A stretch of 64,000 bases of DNA from Lethocerus indicus. Its lineage: Eukaryota > Arthropoda > Insecta > Hemiptera > Belostomatidae. The translations under genes and the position numbers were made by a program. The DNA is taken from NCBI GenBank assembly GCA_019843655.1, contig JACDQD010000005.1, forward strand, positions 27,104,954 to 27,168,953. The letters are read 5' to 3'. The notes under the pieces were generated by a model. That model was given only the letters and a program-made list of their open reading frames with translations, ran no database searches and was not told the DNA's origin. Each line of letters starts with the position of its first letter. Position 1 is the stretch's first letter. This document shows, in pieces, positions 14,131-27,664 of the stretch.

Positions 14131-14193
14131 TGACGCCTCAGAGGCGTCACAAGATTATCGGACCAAACCTAAATAAGACGCCTCAGAGGCGTC
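14131..14193 (+). repeat. Perfect palindrome repeated 45 bases apart
   Basis: GACGCCTCAGAGGCGTC occurs at 14132-14148 and 14177-14193. Each copy is two 8-base complementary arms around one A (7-bp stem with CAG loop if folded). The sequences after them are also alike (AAGATTATCGG.CCAAA against AAGTCTACCGGGCGAAA), so this is a diverged tandem duplication in which only the palindrome stayed identical. Confidence 0.75.
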
Positions 14194-15664
14194 GTAAGTC
14201 TACCGGGCGAAATATTGACAAGGCATTTCGAAAACTTGGTGGGCCGTCCCAAATATAAATATTATGAATATTGTATTCATAACTATGAATATATAAAGTC
14301 ACAGAGATATTCTAAAGGCGCGACGTTCAGTTACTTCTCATTCATTTATGTCCCTGAGCGCACCGACCTTGGTGTCGCTTTTGGCCCGCACAGTTGGAAA
14401 TTTGGTCGTAAGGGAAGGAGTTAAACACGAAATAACCTAAACGAAATTCTATAGAACAAAAGGTAATAGTTATTCATGACCTGGTTCAACGTGTAAATAT
14501 ACAAAATATTTCAAAATGAAAGCAAACATCTTCAGTGTATTAAGAAATAATACCTAGGTAGAAACCGGCGTGTAGATTAAATATTTTAAGTGAATCGTTA
14601 TCATAAATATCAGCTGGCCTGCATTTTACAGTTTAAAAAATCCACAAAGCTATTAATCACAAATTAGTCCTATTTTACGGCCCCTTTATATTTAGCTAAT
14701 TCAATCCGGTTTATTGAATCGGTCCAAACAGGAAGGAAACACACCCGCATAAAAAAATGCCTTTTATTCTATCCTAAATAAAAGATTTCGCTAGGTTGAG
14801 AGAAAAGAAACACCGAAAATAAGTAGTGCAGAGGAACAACAAAAAATATCTGAGCTTTCTTTTACCCGTTTATTCGAGACACGCAACCGATATTAAAACA
14901 AAAAGAGCCAGAAAGCGGGGGTATAATTAAAATCCTATTAATCTACTTTATTATATAACCGGGGCTTGGAAAGCGGGGTTCATTCACTGTAAATGCGAGA
15001 CCTATTTCCAAGTCCCTTTGCTTTGTTTTAATTTTTGTTGCCCCAAGTCGTGTTAAAATGCACTTATTATTCTTCGAGCGGAAGGGAGAGATTAAAGTGT
15101 ACCGACTTTTGTATCCGATGCAGGTTAAGTTTGGGCTTATATTGTTTTAAAATATCATTTTCAAACTATAATTGAATTGCAGAGATGCGTACCAGGTCTG
15201 TGATCAGGGTACATTTTTACTAATCTAAAACATGAATAGATTATTACTCTCATCAAATTTTTATTTTACACTATCGTTATTTCTTTCTCTTCTTAGCACA
15301 TATCAACCCAAATTTCATAGCTGGCAATAGTAAGTAACTCGCGGCGGAAATTCGCACGATTGATTGTAGAACATAGCTTATTTACATCTCTGAACCTTAT
15401 ACCTTACATTTTGTAAAGAAAAGACTTTATCGTTCATTCCATCCCGTAATATTTATGTCTATCAGTGTTGTAACGATATTAAGAAATCCGAAAACCTAGT
15501 TTCGGCTTAGAACGAGCGAGATAAGACATCTCTATTGTAAAAAAAGACTGTTCTAAGGTTGTAACTTTTTAAAACATAAACGCGCATAATTCACTAGTAT
15601 AAGATTAGGCTTTATAATGGCAACATTTAAAAGAAGGAAAAATAGAGATCTAGATTAAAGTTTC

Positions 15665-15665
<1 letters not shown>

Positions 15666-15709
<44 letters not shown>
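15666..15709 (+). repeat. (AT)n microsatellite
   Basis: Uninterrupted AT repeat of 44 bases. Confidence 0.97.
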
Positions 15710-15711
<2 letters not shown>

Positions 15712-16409
15712 TGTTTTTATTTCCCTCGGCGTTATTCAATTGCCCCGTTATCAATTCGTATAATATTTCTTTTCCGTTTTCTTGGCAGATAACGAGCCGT
15801 CAGGACCTAGAAAATTGTTGATTTCGTCCGCTCCGGTTAGCGGCGCTTTTAATTCTGGCGTAATAATTAATGGGGACAATTTCCTGCCGCCCCGCCTCCT
15901 TCATCCCCCTGACAAATAGCTTGCACCAAACTGTCATTTCTCGTTTCTCCCCTTGCACCACCCTCTCTCCGCTCACTCCACAGTTGACGTGTGATCCGAA
16001 CAGTTGACCATCCGAGAGATACAATATAAATTTAATTCCCGTAACAGTAAAGAGAAACAGGGGGCCCTGAGGTCTTCATTATCGAGCACGCCCGGGCAAC
16101 ATAAAAGGGGACAGGAAAATAAAAAAGAAAATTAAACCTAGTTTTACGCCGCCCAATAAAAACCCCAACCGGAGGTATATAAAATGAAATTTGACGGACC
16201 CTTTCTAAAGTTATACTTAAACCGAAACGATATAATTTAAGATATTTTCTGTATACGGAGTAATGCGGTTCCTGTCGGGCGTCCGGTCGGAGGGCTTCTG
16301 TTAACAAAACACACATTCGGAAACACGAACAGTGATGGAAGGACAAAAACTTGTGTTAAATTCTATATAATCCTCTAACAGAGCTGTTTATATCGCCAGT
16401 GAGATATTA

Positions 16410-16465
16410 TAGCGGTGGCGGTGAGAACCCGAAACCGGTCTAAATTAGGACCAAATATCAGAAGA
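16410..16465 (+). repeat. Decayed hammerhead-like copy
   Basis: The second half is well kept: CCGAAACCGGTCTAAATTAG followed by GACCAAATATCAG. The first half (GGTGGCGGTGAGAA) has lost the CTGAAGA box. Confidence 0.45.
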
Positions 16466-18445
16466 TCAATGGTGTAATATTGTGAAATATTCGGAAATAT
16501 CAAAGTTATAATTCGATACCGCAACTAATTATGTATTCGATAACTACCTTCACGAAAAAAGACAATGCCCTATTATAAGAATATTGGTAGTAGAACAACG
16601 GAAACTTTTGTTACTCGTTTAGTACAACTATATCCTTCGTTTTTTGATACCGAAAAGAGCAATTTAAGTGTGTTCAGTACCCCGCAGTTAATAATCAAAT
16701 AATTCACGAGACAAACTGAGAAAGGGTTGAAAATTGATTTAAAAGTCTGGCGGAACTAAAGTCCTCGCGAAATCTGTGTTGCGCCAACCCCCAGATTTAC
16801 CAGACACGCACCCTCCGTACCTCGTGAGTCCCCTAACTTGTCTTCGTCAAAAAAATGATCAAAAGGCACAAATTTTCACCCACAACCTCCTCCACCCTCC
16901 AGGCATGAAAAATACAACAAAATTTGTTTTCCTTAAGTTTCCTTCAAATTGCGAATACAGCGGAGGAGGGCGCGGGAGGGGGGGCGTTGAAATTATTTAT
17001 TATCGAAGCCGACGGTGCCTCCCCGGCAGGAAATAATAAATGGCAGACGTTTCTCGTCCGGTTCAGTGTAAAAGATTTATTCGGGTAAAACTAAAACACG
17101 GATGCCCCCCACCCCCGCGTCTTTCAAAATACATAAAAGAACAATCTATCAATGTCGTCGTCACCTGTCGGCGGCCACTAGAAGCCTCCGTCGCGTTTAG
17201 GAATTTTCCACTTTAAATTCTTCCCGGCGGGAGGCGGGGGAGGATATAGGGGATGACGCCGCCCCGTACTGAAAATAATAAATTCGACGCAACAAATATT
17301 TTTTTACCAGACAACACACATTATTTTCGCCGTTCTTTGATCTATTCAGGGCCGAGAATTGTCTGAAACCGGACGCATTATTAATTTTCTAGTAATATCT
17401 ACGGAGTAATAATCAGAGAAATAAGTAAACGAACAATACGAAGAGGATTACGAAAATTAGTAAATTCTTAGGTTCATCACAACAACAGGGATATGTTATG
17501 TTATCTAAACTTATGTAATGGCTCATAGAAATTTTAAAAAATATGAAGAGCATAGCGAATTTGCTTTAAGGGCTGGTGTCCGTAAATTGGGCCCTACAAT
17601 CCGGCTTGGGAAAATGCGATTACTGCGCGATGGGTGTAGTACCGCGCCCCAGGGGAGGATTTCCGCCGAGAGGACTCGAACTTTAGAGCGAGTGAGCGCG
17701 TGGAGGGTGCTTGACCTCCTGTATGGTTTCTCCGGTGAAACAGATCGGTGAGATAAAGCGAAAACCCGCACGCGGCACTGCTATTGCCGCCTGGAAACGA
17801 GGGGGAAATTGGTGCCTGGCTAAGATGCGGTGGGACCCTCTAGTCTCAGCCGAACTTAGTAGTGAGCTGACACAAAACGTCTCTACCAAAGGCCAACCAA
17901 GTTCCGACCGTGACGTCGGGATGGAGCTTTGGACTACGACTTGCAGGTGTACGAGTTGACGATGTATCGCCACGGGCTTTTTCTAGATTTATGCTAATTC
18001 TGCGAAAATGTTCGCCAAACTGCCGAGCTGAAGTGAATTAAAAGCGAGCGCACACCCAGAATATTGCTAGACGTTAGACTCCATTCCGTCTACGAATATG
18101 CGACTCTTTACAGGCATTCGGGGAAATTCAGGATTTTAGTTCAAAATTATGTGCCCAACTGACGGAAGCGGACATTCTCGACGAAGTCTCCGCCAATTTT
18201 ATCTGCTAAATAAACATCGTCCCTACGATGTTCTCCATTTATATTTATGACGCAAAAGTTTTAGCGGAGGTGACGCCTATTCGGCACAGGAATTTAAACG
18301 CTGTCAGTCTTGATATCGGCCCCACTTTATATAAGCCGGCAGAAATATGGATTGAAAAATGGTACATCTCTCTGAGAGCGGTAGGGCGGTAGGGGCCATT
18401 TGGCATTAAGTATTCAAATAGTCTGAGGAGCCCGCCCGAGATCGC

Positions 18446-18447
<2 letters not shown>

Positions 18448-18482
<35 letters not shown>
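18448..18482 (+). repeat. (CT)n microsatellite
   Basis: Uninterrupted CT repeat of 35 bases. GAGA-type tracts can bind GAF-like factors, but nothing nearby shows use. Confidence 0.95.
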
Positions 18483-18484
<2 letters not shown>

Positions 18485-19361
18485 GGACCCCGTCAAGGAA
18501 CATAAAAATAAAATCCGACGAGTGAAACGGCGTCAGTTTAAATCACTTTCAAAGCGGAGATTACCCCCCGGTTCCGTTGGTGGCAGGCCAAGTTTATTTC
18601 CAAGTCCGAGATGTTCCACACGCCGAAGATTACACGCATTATTTATTCGGTATTCCGGGGTGGGTGGGGGTATATTTCGGGTTCGTGTATTATCCGCCTC
18701 CTTTTCCTTCCTTATCTCGGTACCGCCCCCAACACCATTCTGCCGGCAATACAAGGCGGAGCAATTTAATTAACGTAACGCGGGCGTGCCGCCAGAATCA
18801 CGTACACGCATAATTATACACGAACTGATTACTGTCACACGCTATTGTTTAAGAAAACGATAGCTTAACGAAAATAGCGGATTACTAAATAGGCGATTTT
18901 CACAAACTAACATTCGTCGCCACATTTAGGCTTTTCGCCACAGCCAATATTACTCTGTTAGCGTAATTACTGTGTTTTCAAATAGTCTCGTAGGAGTGAT
19001 ATTTCTCTTTTGTTATCGAGACAACGTCGATGAATATTCGTGGAACTGTCGCAATAAAAAAAAATGAATGTGTACAATGAAACGTTCAAGAAACTTACGA
19101 TTTAATGAATATTAACACTGGTTTTAGGGGGGCGCCAAATTGGCCGAGTGTACAACCCTATAAATTTCGGTTCAGCAGTAATTTTTTGTTCTTTACGTTG
19201 GATGTGAAAAATAAGAGAGGGGGCCGACCCGAAGTTTTTGTACCGGCGGCTAGACGGGTGAAGTGAGGCGAACCGGGAAGAGGGCATTATTCGAGGAAAA
19301 GTAGACGGGGCGTAATAATCTCCAACTTCTTATCCGAGAACTCCATATTGTCGTCAACTCC

Positions 19362-19386
19362 CTCTCTCTCTCTCTCTCTCTCTCTC
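19362..19386 (+). repeat. (CT)n microsatellite
   Basis: CT repeat of 25 bases. Confidence 0.93.
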
Positions 19387-20691
19387 ACCCTCAGCGGGGC
19401 GACATTATAAAAGATGGAGTCGGTTATTGAACCGACGAGGAGGAGGATGAGGTCGACAGGTGTTGGCGCCGTCGGGACGCCTCTTCGAGGACGCTCCTTC
19501 GGTTGCCTGGTAAAAGAAAACTTTTTTACCCCTTTCTCAGCGAGGCGGGAGATAGGGCGGCCCGAAGAGGCCTTCTATAAATTTCCAAGGATTTCATCCT
19601 GCCGATATATCTGCGGCATCGACGTCCAAGCATTTTGATCTCGACGACGTCACCTGCCGTAACATGCAGATTCGGGAAGTAATGCCCGGAAAGCCCGCAC
19701 GAATTATAGGGAAAAAACTGTTTTCAATAATGTATATATTAATTGAAAATATATTTACAGTACTCCCTATAATATGAAAGGAATTTTACCGAAGATCAGA
19801 AGCCGTAACCTGGGCCCGTTTCAGTCAAATAAACGAGCGGTGAAGATGGTACAACTAATGAAATTTCAGAGTGTGCTGTACTCCAGGAGTAATCATGTCT
19901 TAATCGCAATAAGTTTGGGGCTGGGGGTCCCTCGGAGCGGGGTTTTTGCGAATAACGGACTACGGGGGTAAGTCGGACTTGACGGAAACTTTAGTGGGAA
20001 CTTTGGGCCCGTCCATAAAAGAGGGCCGGACCGAGAGTTCGTCTCCAGCCGGGAGCGTACAAACAAACTACTCGGCTAAGTGCCTTAAAACGAGCTTTCG
20101 AGCCTGTTTTGGGCAGAGTTTAGCGCCGCGGCCGCAGCCCAACTGGAAGCCCCACCAATCCCTGTTTAGTGGGCTATATTCCAAATGTGGGCATAAAATA
20201 CATTGAGTTTAGAACATAAAATGGAGGAAGGGTCCAAGATTGAGAAACACTCAAAAGAATAAGTTTTAGCTATAAAAATTACAATAAAATATAAATAAAT
20301 AATTAATAATAATATAAATAATATGATTTTCTCCTGCGGTCAACAACGTGATTTATGTTGCCTCTTTGGATACCAAATTTTACGATGAACTGTAACACTA
20401 TTTATAATTGATCAATTAATAACGTCGACGGGAGAGTGCACAACTCGCTTAATTCGATTAGCATAATCGTTTTTCATTCGCGATAAACCGGTTACGCATT
20501 CGGCGTAAATTAATTTCGGAACGAATCCGAATCCAATTCAAAATTTATGCAGCTCTAATGATAATATTTTTGTTGGGAATTCGGGCCATACATAAAGGAA
20601 GGCCTTTGCATCAATTTGTCCACACTCTCGCTACTGATGAATGAATTAATTCCAAACCAGCACCCCATATATTTGTGCCCTTGTACGCTCT

Positions 20692-20698
<7 letters not shown>

Positions 20699-20747
<49 letters not shown>
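20699..20747 (+). repeat. (AT)n microsatellite
   Basis: Uninterrupted AT repeat of about 49 bases. Confidence 0.97.
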
Positions 20748-20750
<3 letters not shown>

Positions 20751-21051
20751 GTTCGAATACAGTGTTACTTCAGTTTGGCGCAAAAATGTGAAAAGAATAA
20801 CATCATCCTAGTTATTTTCAGTCTCAACATGCCTATTTAGTCTTATGACAAGTTTTGCTATCTTTAGTAATTTATAGCGGCAACACGTTATTTATTCTGT
20901 TCTGAAATTTTTGGATCTCAAAAGCCTAATTCATTTTCGTTTATTACGTTACATTTATAAAAAGGAATTAATTTTACTAATTGAGGAACGATTACTTTTT
21001 CACGTATATTAATTGCAATACTAGGTTACAACCATTGTAATTGTATCGTAT

Positions 21052-21214
21052 AGTTTGTTGGGTGCACTTGCACCGATAAACTAGCGCCCCCTGAGGGTGG
21101 CGTGGAAATGTATTAAACTAAAGTTTGGTGGGTGTACTTGCACCGATAAACTAGCGCCCCCTGAGGGTGGTGCGGAAATGTACTTAACTAAAGTTCGTTG
21201 CAGCATAAACTAGA
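21052..21214 (+). repeat. Tandem repeat, 2.3 copies of a 70-base unit
   Basis: Units begin at 21052, 21122 and (partial) 21192, exactly 70 bases apart. The two full units are nearly identical. Each carries CTAGCGCCCCCTGAGGGTGG (21081-21100 and 21151-21170). On the minus strand this includes CAGGGGGCGC, which matches the core of the CTCF binding consensus. The same unit makes the array at 54.2-54.5 kb. Confidence 0.75.
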
Positions 21215-22963
21215 TTAGTCAATAAAAATTAACAGAACATTATTAATAAGAAAGTTGATACCGAAAAATGTCTTCCCATTTTCAAATATCGGATTTAAGT
21301 TTTATCTCTCGACAAAGAGAACATTTTATTGACTGTGGAACTGTGGGACTTAATCACATTTGGCTCCAGACATTTTATTTGTCTCGGGCACTGGACTCGT
21401 AAAAGGAGAGAATTTTCGAAGCGCCGGCCAAATTTCTGGCTGGTGCGCCCGCCTAGCCGGCGTGTATTGCGGGTTGAGCCCAGTTAAAGTCGGCCGGGCG
21501 CTGCTCGCCACTTCTTATGCCGTTGACGTCCCCTGACAACCGGCATGATTTACGAGCGTAACTTTGATTGGTCCAACTTGTTGTCTCGCCTAAAATATTG
21601 GGCCCCAATCTAACCCGACACAGGCACTTGGGAATATAACATCGTCGAACATAAAGTCAGAATATAAAGAAATAGCGTCTTGTTCAATACACGAATACAA
21701 CGAATTAATACTTCCTTTTCGAAGTAAAGACACTATAATAATTCACTTCCTAAAGAGTTAATTGGCAGAAATTATAAATTCCTACTAAGAATATTTGAAG
21801 AGATTTATAAAATATACATTGTATGAACTAAAAAAACATGTACCCATTAGAAGACTTATAATTAAGAATATAAATCTTCTTTTTTTAACCATTTCTTTAT
21901 TTAACCATTATAAATATATAAATATTTTACGGACTTAACTACCTAACTCGAAATTGTTGATATAAATCCGAATTACCTTAAATTCTTATTTCACTCAACT
22001 TAAAATAGGAACGATGGAAGAAAGGAAATTAGGTGCTGGACATCTATAATGATGCGAGCGGAAATAAGTGGGGGGGGGGGAGATAACATATTTATTGGAA
22101 AAAAGCCGAAGTTCATTGGATGCAAGCAAAGCCTAATAAATTGTTAAAGGGCTGAGGTCCAAACACGGATTACTTCAAAAGAAGAGTGAAAAAAATATAT
22201 ATAAAAGCGAAAAACTCTAATTTTTCATATCTTGGTCTACTCCTCCCCGGGTTTTTTTCGTCTCCGTTTTAGTTTATTAAAAAGAATGTTTTTTTCATTA
22301 GAATTAAAAGGCGAGGAGGAAAACTGAGGGACGAAGAGACAGAGAGGGGCGGAGGGCCCCCCTTTAAAAGATTGGACTCGATGATTATTATATACCGGGG
22401 ACCCGTTGCGGGTATGGTCGGGTAACCGGAAAGGGAATTAATAAAATGGGAAAGATCCAAGGAGAATAAGAACAACAATAAGGCGAAAAACCGAGGGAGG
22501 GTGGAGGGGGCGTGTAAAGGGTGGGGACAATAACGCGGATAAAGTAAAATTATAATGGGACGAAAACCAGTCTCTGGGAGTCTCTTATTGATGCAGAATA
22601 TCAAGTCCACCCACTCAGACAGGACCTTATCTCACACCGCCTACACTTTTTCTTTTTAAAGAGATTTAAAGAGAGTCTTAATTATCAGTCCGTAATCAGT
22701 TCTTACACCACAACCGATTGATTCGGCCTTTCAATCTTCGTCAATTATCGGATCAACAAATATTCCTTCGCGACATTAAGGTTTTATTTCCATGTTTTTT
22801 AAGGTTTAGATGGTGAAGGTAACTTAGTAACTGCTGAGGTCATAGTGGGTATCATGCATAATGCTGCTGGATGGCTCCAATCATGAATTTCAATACTGAA
22901 CCGGCAACTAAGTAAAATGATTGGCCTTTTCATAGTTATAGTCACTCACGATTATTGCCGCAG

Positions 22964-22965
<2 letters not shown>

Positions 22966-23022
<57 letters not shown>
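22966..23022 (+). repeat. (AG)n microsatellite
   Basis: Uninterrupted AG repeat of 57 bases. Confidence 0.97.
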
Positions 23023-23025
<3 letters not shown>

Positions 23026-23815
23026 GGAAGTTTGATTGGAAGGCGTTTCATAGGCGACATAGCGCGGCGTGATTGGCTTTCCAATCAGCCGGCGGGGTCA
23101 CTTCGGGGGTTGGAATTAGTGGAATAGCCAATAAAGCATAGCCGCGGGGATGGTACAATCCTCGACAGAATGGTTTAAGTTAACAATGTGCCCGGCGGAG
23201 AGTTGGAACTGATCGCAGTTGAGAGTGCCTGAGTCATTGGTGGGTGGGTGGGGGAGCAGAATCTAATTTGGACACGGAAAGTGAAAACGACTCTCCAACT
23301 CTAATCGGCTCAGATTTGACTCGGACGTACGATCCAATCCACATCGGTTAGTTCAACTACAATTTTGTTCAGGCGTTCGGAAGGCAGAATTACCGATGAA
23401 ATGTAGCGATATTTATAATTTTTCCATTGTGGGGTGACACACCGTAAATACTGTACAAAAAATGATTTAATTTTACAATTTTCGATATATATTATTCGTT
23501 TGAATATTATAGATATAAACTGCAATGAATTGCAGTGTATTGATGTATCATCAATACTCAACACCTTAACGCAAAGAAAATATATGAATTAAAACAACTT
23601 TTTTGAATTCGCTGTTTCTCGGATTCGATCCATGCATCGCAATTTACGATAAATGTCCCATTACAAATGTAAAAGAAAATGATCGAAGTTGGTCTGTATG
23701 GTCCTCTGTCTTTTTATAAACCTTCTAATGATGGCATATTTTTTCCATTTATTTTATGCTTAAATTGCACTGGTTGGTTGGTGCTAAACAAAATCTACTT
23801 GCATGTGAATACAAG

Positions 23816-23839
23816 ACACTGTATAGAATTATACAGTGT
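23816..23839 (+). other. Perfect 10-bp hairpin
   Basis: ACACTGTATA, loop GAAT, TATACAGTGT. No T run follows, and it is not near a recognised gene. Confidence 0.8.
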
Positions 23840-23935
23840 TTAGTGTTGTGTATATTAATTGTTTCTCGACGAAAGGTACTCGCCACTGAGTTTACATTGA
23901 GTGCAAACTTTTATCTATAACAACCATCGTACTTA

Positions 23936-23985
23936 AGTTCTGACGATGGCGTTATGCAGAAACCGGTCTATCAATGGGCCGGAAC
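23936..23985 (+). repeat. Hammerhead-like copy with both core boxes
   Basis: CTGACGA starts at 23940, TGGCGTTATGCA follows as a possible short stem II, and GAAACCGGTC is at 23959-23968. Both core boxes and the GTC triplet are intact, but the bases beside them do not pair, so stem I is missing. It is one of only two copies with complete core boxes and GTC. Confidence 0.45.
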
Positions 23986-25528
23986 CGTGTCTTTTGTAAT
24001 TTCACTAACACTCGTTAAATGAAAAACGTATTTAAAAGAAGAGGGAGGACGCTGGGAAACCTATATTGGATGCGCCATCGTCCGTAATTAATATTCCCTT
24101 CGATGTTCCATATTTTCTGGAGTCGATGGTATTCGGAGGCGTCAAGTCGTGGAGTTCGGTCGGCCATCAAACCGAAACTGGGTGTGAAACTGTATGAACA
24201 TCTATTAATTGGTAAGGGTCCGCCTCTTAAAGTTGGGACCCCAGTCAGCCCTTAGTTAACAACTCTCGTCCGCTCAGCCGGTGGCCCAATCTAAGTTGGA
24301 CACGTCCGCCATAACCTAATCTCCAGCCAACCTTGACTTGAACCCCAACCTTCAAAACTATTACCGCATCTCGAATCATCGCAGCCGATTTTGATTATTA
24401 CAATTGGCAGCCGTTGGAGCATGCTGTCAGCACTGCAACTGCACAGTTCATTTTTAAGTGCATCCTTTCGGTTGTGACGGACGTGAGAACGTTTCCGGTT
24501 CTTAAAAGTAAATTGCCGAACGGGCGGAGACAGAATTTCGCAGGCATCTCCGGTTACAGTACAGGGTGTTTCCCGCCCGTTACCCGTTAGTACCGCTATC
24601 AATCATATACAGGTAGGTGATAATCGTATAAATAATGGCAGTAAAATAATAAGATCGGCCGTAATTAGACGTGCCTAATATCTGTGATAATCATCGGCAT
24701 ATCGACCATTACACAACGTTATGTGGCGCAGTATTCATGTAACGCATTAGATTCAATCTGACGAAATGTTACTGATGATAGCGGTAAGCCGAACCCTGTT
24801 TATACCGCACCTTTATATTTTAAAGCGCATTCTATAATGTCTGGCTTCAGTTTTCGTTTTCTGCTCCTATTGTATTGGCTTAATTTCTCTTTGAAAACTT
24901 GGTAATCATTTTACATCAAGCGGAGATTCAAATTTTTCTTTAAACTCAACATTTTCAGAAACGAATCGTAACATTTAAAGAACACAGAATACAGAAATAC
25001 AGGAAATAGAACCATCCTGGAAGCTGGCTTGTCACCTAATGCGAATTTAGGCCTCCGATTAGTAGTACCCTTATTGATGTCATAACGATACTGGTATATA
25101 TAATATCAAATTAGAACAGGCGTACCAGTATATCACACTGACCACATCCTGAAAAACGTTCCCCGTTATGCATTATTTAGACATAAATGTATGCAGAGAC
25201 ATATAAACCCCCACCCCCACTACACCACCGCCCCCCCGTCCGCTGGCGGTGAGATATGATTTCGAAATTCGGACCTTCAAAATTTATGCAAAAAGGAAAC
25301 CAGAAAAAAAAGTCGCGTATATAATAAAAGAAACAAAAAAAATACTGGTACAGAGGCATTAGAGAGAGGGCCACGAAATGCGCTGCCATCAATTACCGGG
25401 CGGCTTTTAGCGAGCCACCGGCCCACGGCCCACGGCCCACTCAATTCACTGCCGAGCAATAAATAAAAAAAAATAAAAACGCTCCCACCCCCACCCTCAC
25501 CACCACCACCACTGCCATCAAGAGAGAA

Positions 25529-25531
25529 ATA

Positions 25532-25574
<43 letters not shown>
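25529..25574 (+). repeat. (AT)n microsatellite with one G
   Basis: AT repeat of about 46 bases with a single ATGT interruption near the left end. Confidence 0.95.
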
Positions 25575-25579
<5 letters not shown>

Positions 25580-26044
25580 GAAATAATAGATCTTCCACGA
25601 GACCGCTACCATTTTTTTATGTATGCTCTCTATGTTGGCCCAAAGAGATATACTTACCTCTAATTTCAGTTTCCCCCCCACCCCTCTTATTCGTTAAGAA
25701 AGGTACAGTAGTAGCGATAACATGAAAAATCCACCTGTAAAATATCACGTGGAAGTTACATATGTATTGATATGTACCGCAGGAAATTGTTGTACAAACA
25801 AAATTCAATAATAATGCCGTTGGGACGAGTAACAAAAATTAGAATTCATACTGGAAAATTGCACGGATCAATTCTTATCGTCGAATCGTGCAGACGTCAA
25901 TTAGGCTCACCTTGTTGTGTGAGTGGTGGTGGAAGGGGTGGGGGGATATCCCAACCCCATTTGAAATGTAAATGGTCCTCTGATGGGGAGCACCCCTCAA
26001 CCGATAACGTATAATCGCCGACAGTATCAGGTTCCGGTAAATGA

Positions 26045-26080
26045 TGGGGGGAGGGGTTGGATCCGGTGGTGGGGGGAGGG
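26045..26080 (+). other. G-rich tract able to form a G-quadruplex
   Basis: Two GGGGGGAGGG-type blocks separated by about 15 bases (GGTTGGATCCGGTGGT). Confidence 0.5.
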
Positions 26081-26550
26081 TGCCCATGCGATGGAGCCAA
26101 CCTAACAATTCCTTCGATAATTGTCTCTATTATACGATACAATGCATATGCATGTACAGTCAAATCCGAATTACATCCGTATAGCACACGGCCTAACCGG
26201 CAGACATCAAACAGAGGAGCACATGAACAAATATATCCTCATGTATATATATTCAGTATATATACTCCGCTAAGCACACGGGTGGGGAGTGGGTGGATAC
26301 GTTCTCTGATAGGTTCAGTCAACAATATGAGATTGGAGGAAGGAAATTTGTAAACGATCAGGAATAAATGGTAACTGGTTTTCCGTTATTTCGTTTTCGA
26401 ATTCACAAAACGGCTGTGTTGTGATTATTTCGTCACCTCAATTGTAATCGTCAGTATATCTCAGTAAGTAGACAGTCTCTCAAACCGATAACTGACATAA
26501 ATGCCAACAATCGTCAGAAGAGAACAGAATGGGAGAAAACACTGGGAGCG

Positions 26551-26615
26551 ATTATACTACACCTTCATGACAGGTGTGTAATGCGGGCGTAGCATCTAAA
26601 ACGCCGTGTTCACCC
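26551..26615 (+). repeat. Dispersed copy of the 39.6-39.8 kb repeat
   Basis: ACTACACCTTCATGACAGGT matches ATACACCCTCATGACAGCT at 39,680-39,700, and GTGTAATGCGGG matches GTGCAATGCGGG. Both are followed by a GCCGT box. Confidence 0.45.
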
Positions 26616-27664
26616 TTTTAGGCCATTTACTAGCCTCTCGTTAACAACCCTATCGTCCAATGTATTCAGACCATTTTAATCCTCTTCTCAACCGACAATT
26701 GATGACGTCATCATTCTTCACAGGCAATACTGAACGCGTACTCCTTCCTTTATTGACTCCTGATATTTCAAATCAGTTTAACTGTATTTATTATTTCTGT
26801 AAATATTATGTATACCAGTCGTTGAAATATTATTGTACGCGTTAAAATGTTAATTAATAGCGGCAAGGAAATATATAATTTCTTAAACGCATATATCTAA
26901 CCAGTGTATAAGGTGTTTGACTACAACAAATTTATCGCCGGAGGAAACAAATGTTTCTGTTACCGGATTACCGTAAAAGGTAGAAGCAATATAATATGAG
27001 CAGGTTATATTATATTGGCCCGTCCTCCTCCATTCGATGGGGCTATAATCATAAATTTGTCCTAAGGAATATAAATTCCCGGAAGCGGGAAACCGTCAAG
27101 ATAAATCCTTCTTCTTGCCCCCTTCTTCATACATATTCAACCGGAGTTTGTTTTTGGGTCTGCCTCGGTTCTCGACCTCTCCACGCTTCAAAACCACACT
27201 CCCCCCTCCCCCGCTCAAACAGACCAATAATCCACTTGGCACGCCTAATAGCTTCCAACCAAGTCTTAATTAAATTAAAACTTAGTTTTTCTGCATCGCC
27301 ATTCCTGCCGCCGTTCCTGACTCGTCACTCTTCTGCAACTTATTAACATTCTTTAAAATTCTTACTATTCCGTTTGGAAAAAAGTTTCCACCGACCGAAT
27401 CCATGCATAAATGGAAATGTTCAATTAACGAAAATCTAAAGAAACGTTTTCCTTTTCGAACTCAAAAGAGCGGCCAACGGTTTTTACAGTCTTTCGTACC
27501 AAACATTTTTAACTATAAATTCTGCAAAAATTAAAATAGTGAATAAGGACATCTTCCCTGGTGCTTTTAGTGAAGATAGGCGAAATAGTCAGAAACGATT
27601 ATAGGAGGACTGACAATGTTTAAAGTTTTAAAAGGAGACAAGCCCTAATCTGACTCGGGGGTGT

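Larger units (their letters stand above)
16470..20690. other. Gene-free stretch with GC-rich patches
   Basis: CpG-rich patches at about 17.5-18.0, 18.5-18.8 and 19.1-20.2 kb carry overlapping frames on both strands of under 100 codons without recognisable domains. Two (CT) tracts lie inside. These patches could be regulatory DNA, but nothing specific is seen. Confidence 0.45.

Noticed and set aside
20748..20758. GGTTCGAATAC, a possible tRNA B-box
   Set aside because: It lacks the final CC and any T-arm or acceptor pairing.
21091..21117. CTGAGGG ... GGAAATG in the 70-base unit, resembling the two hammerhead boxes
   Set aside because: The first box needs CUGANGA; here it is CTGAGGG, and no stem I or cleavage triplet fits.
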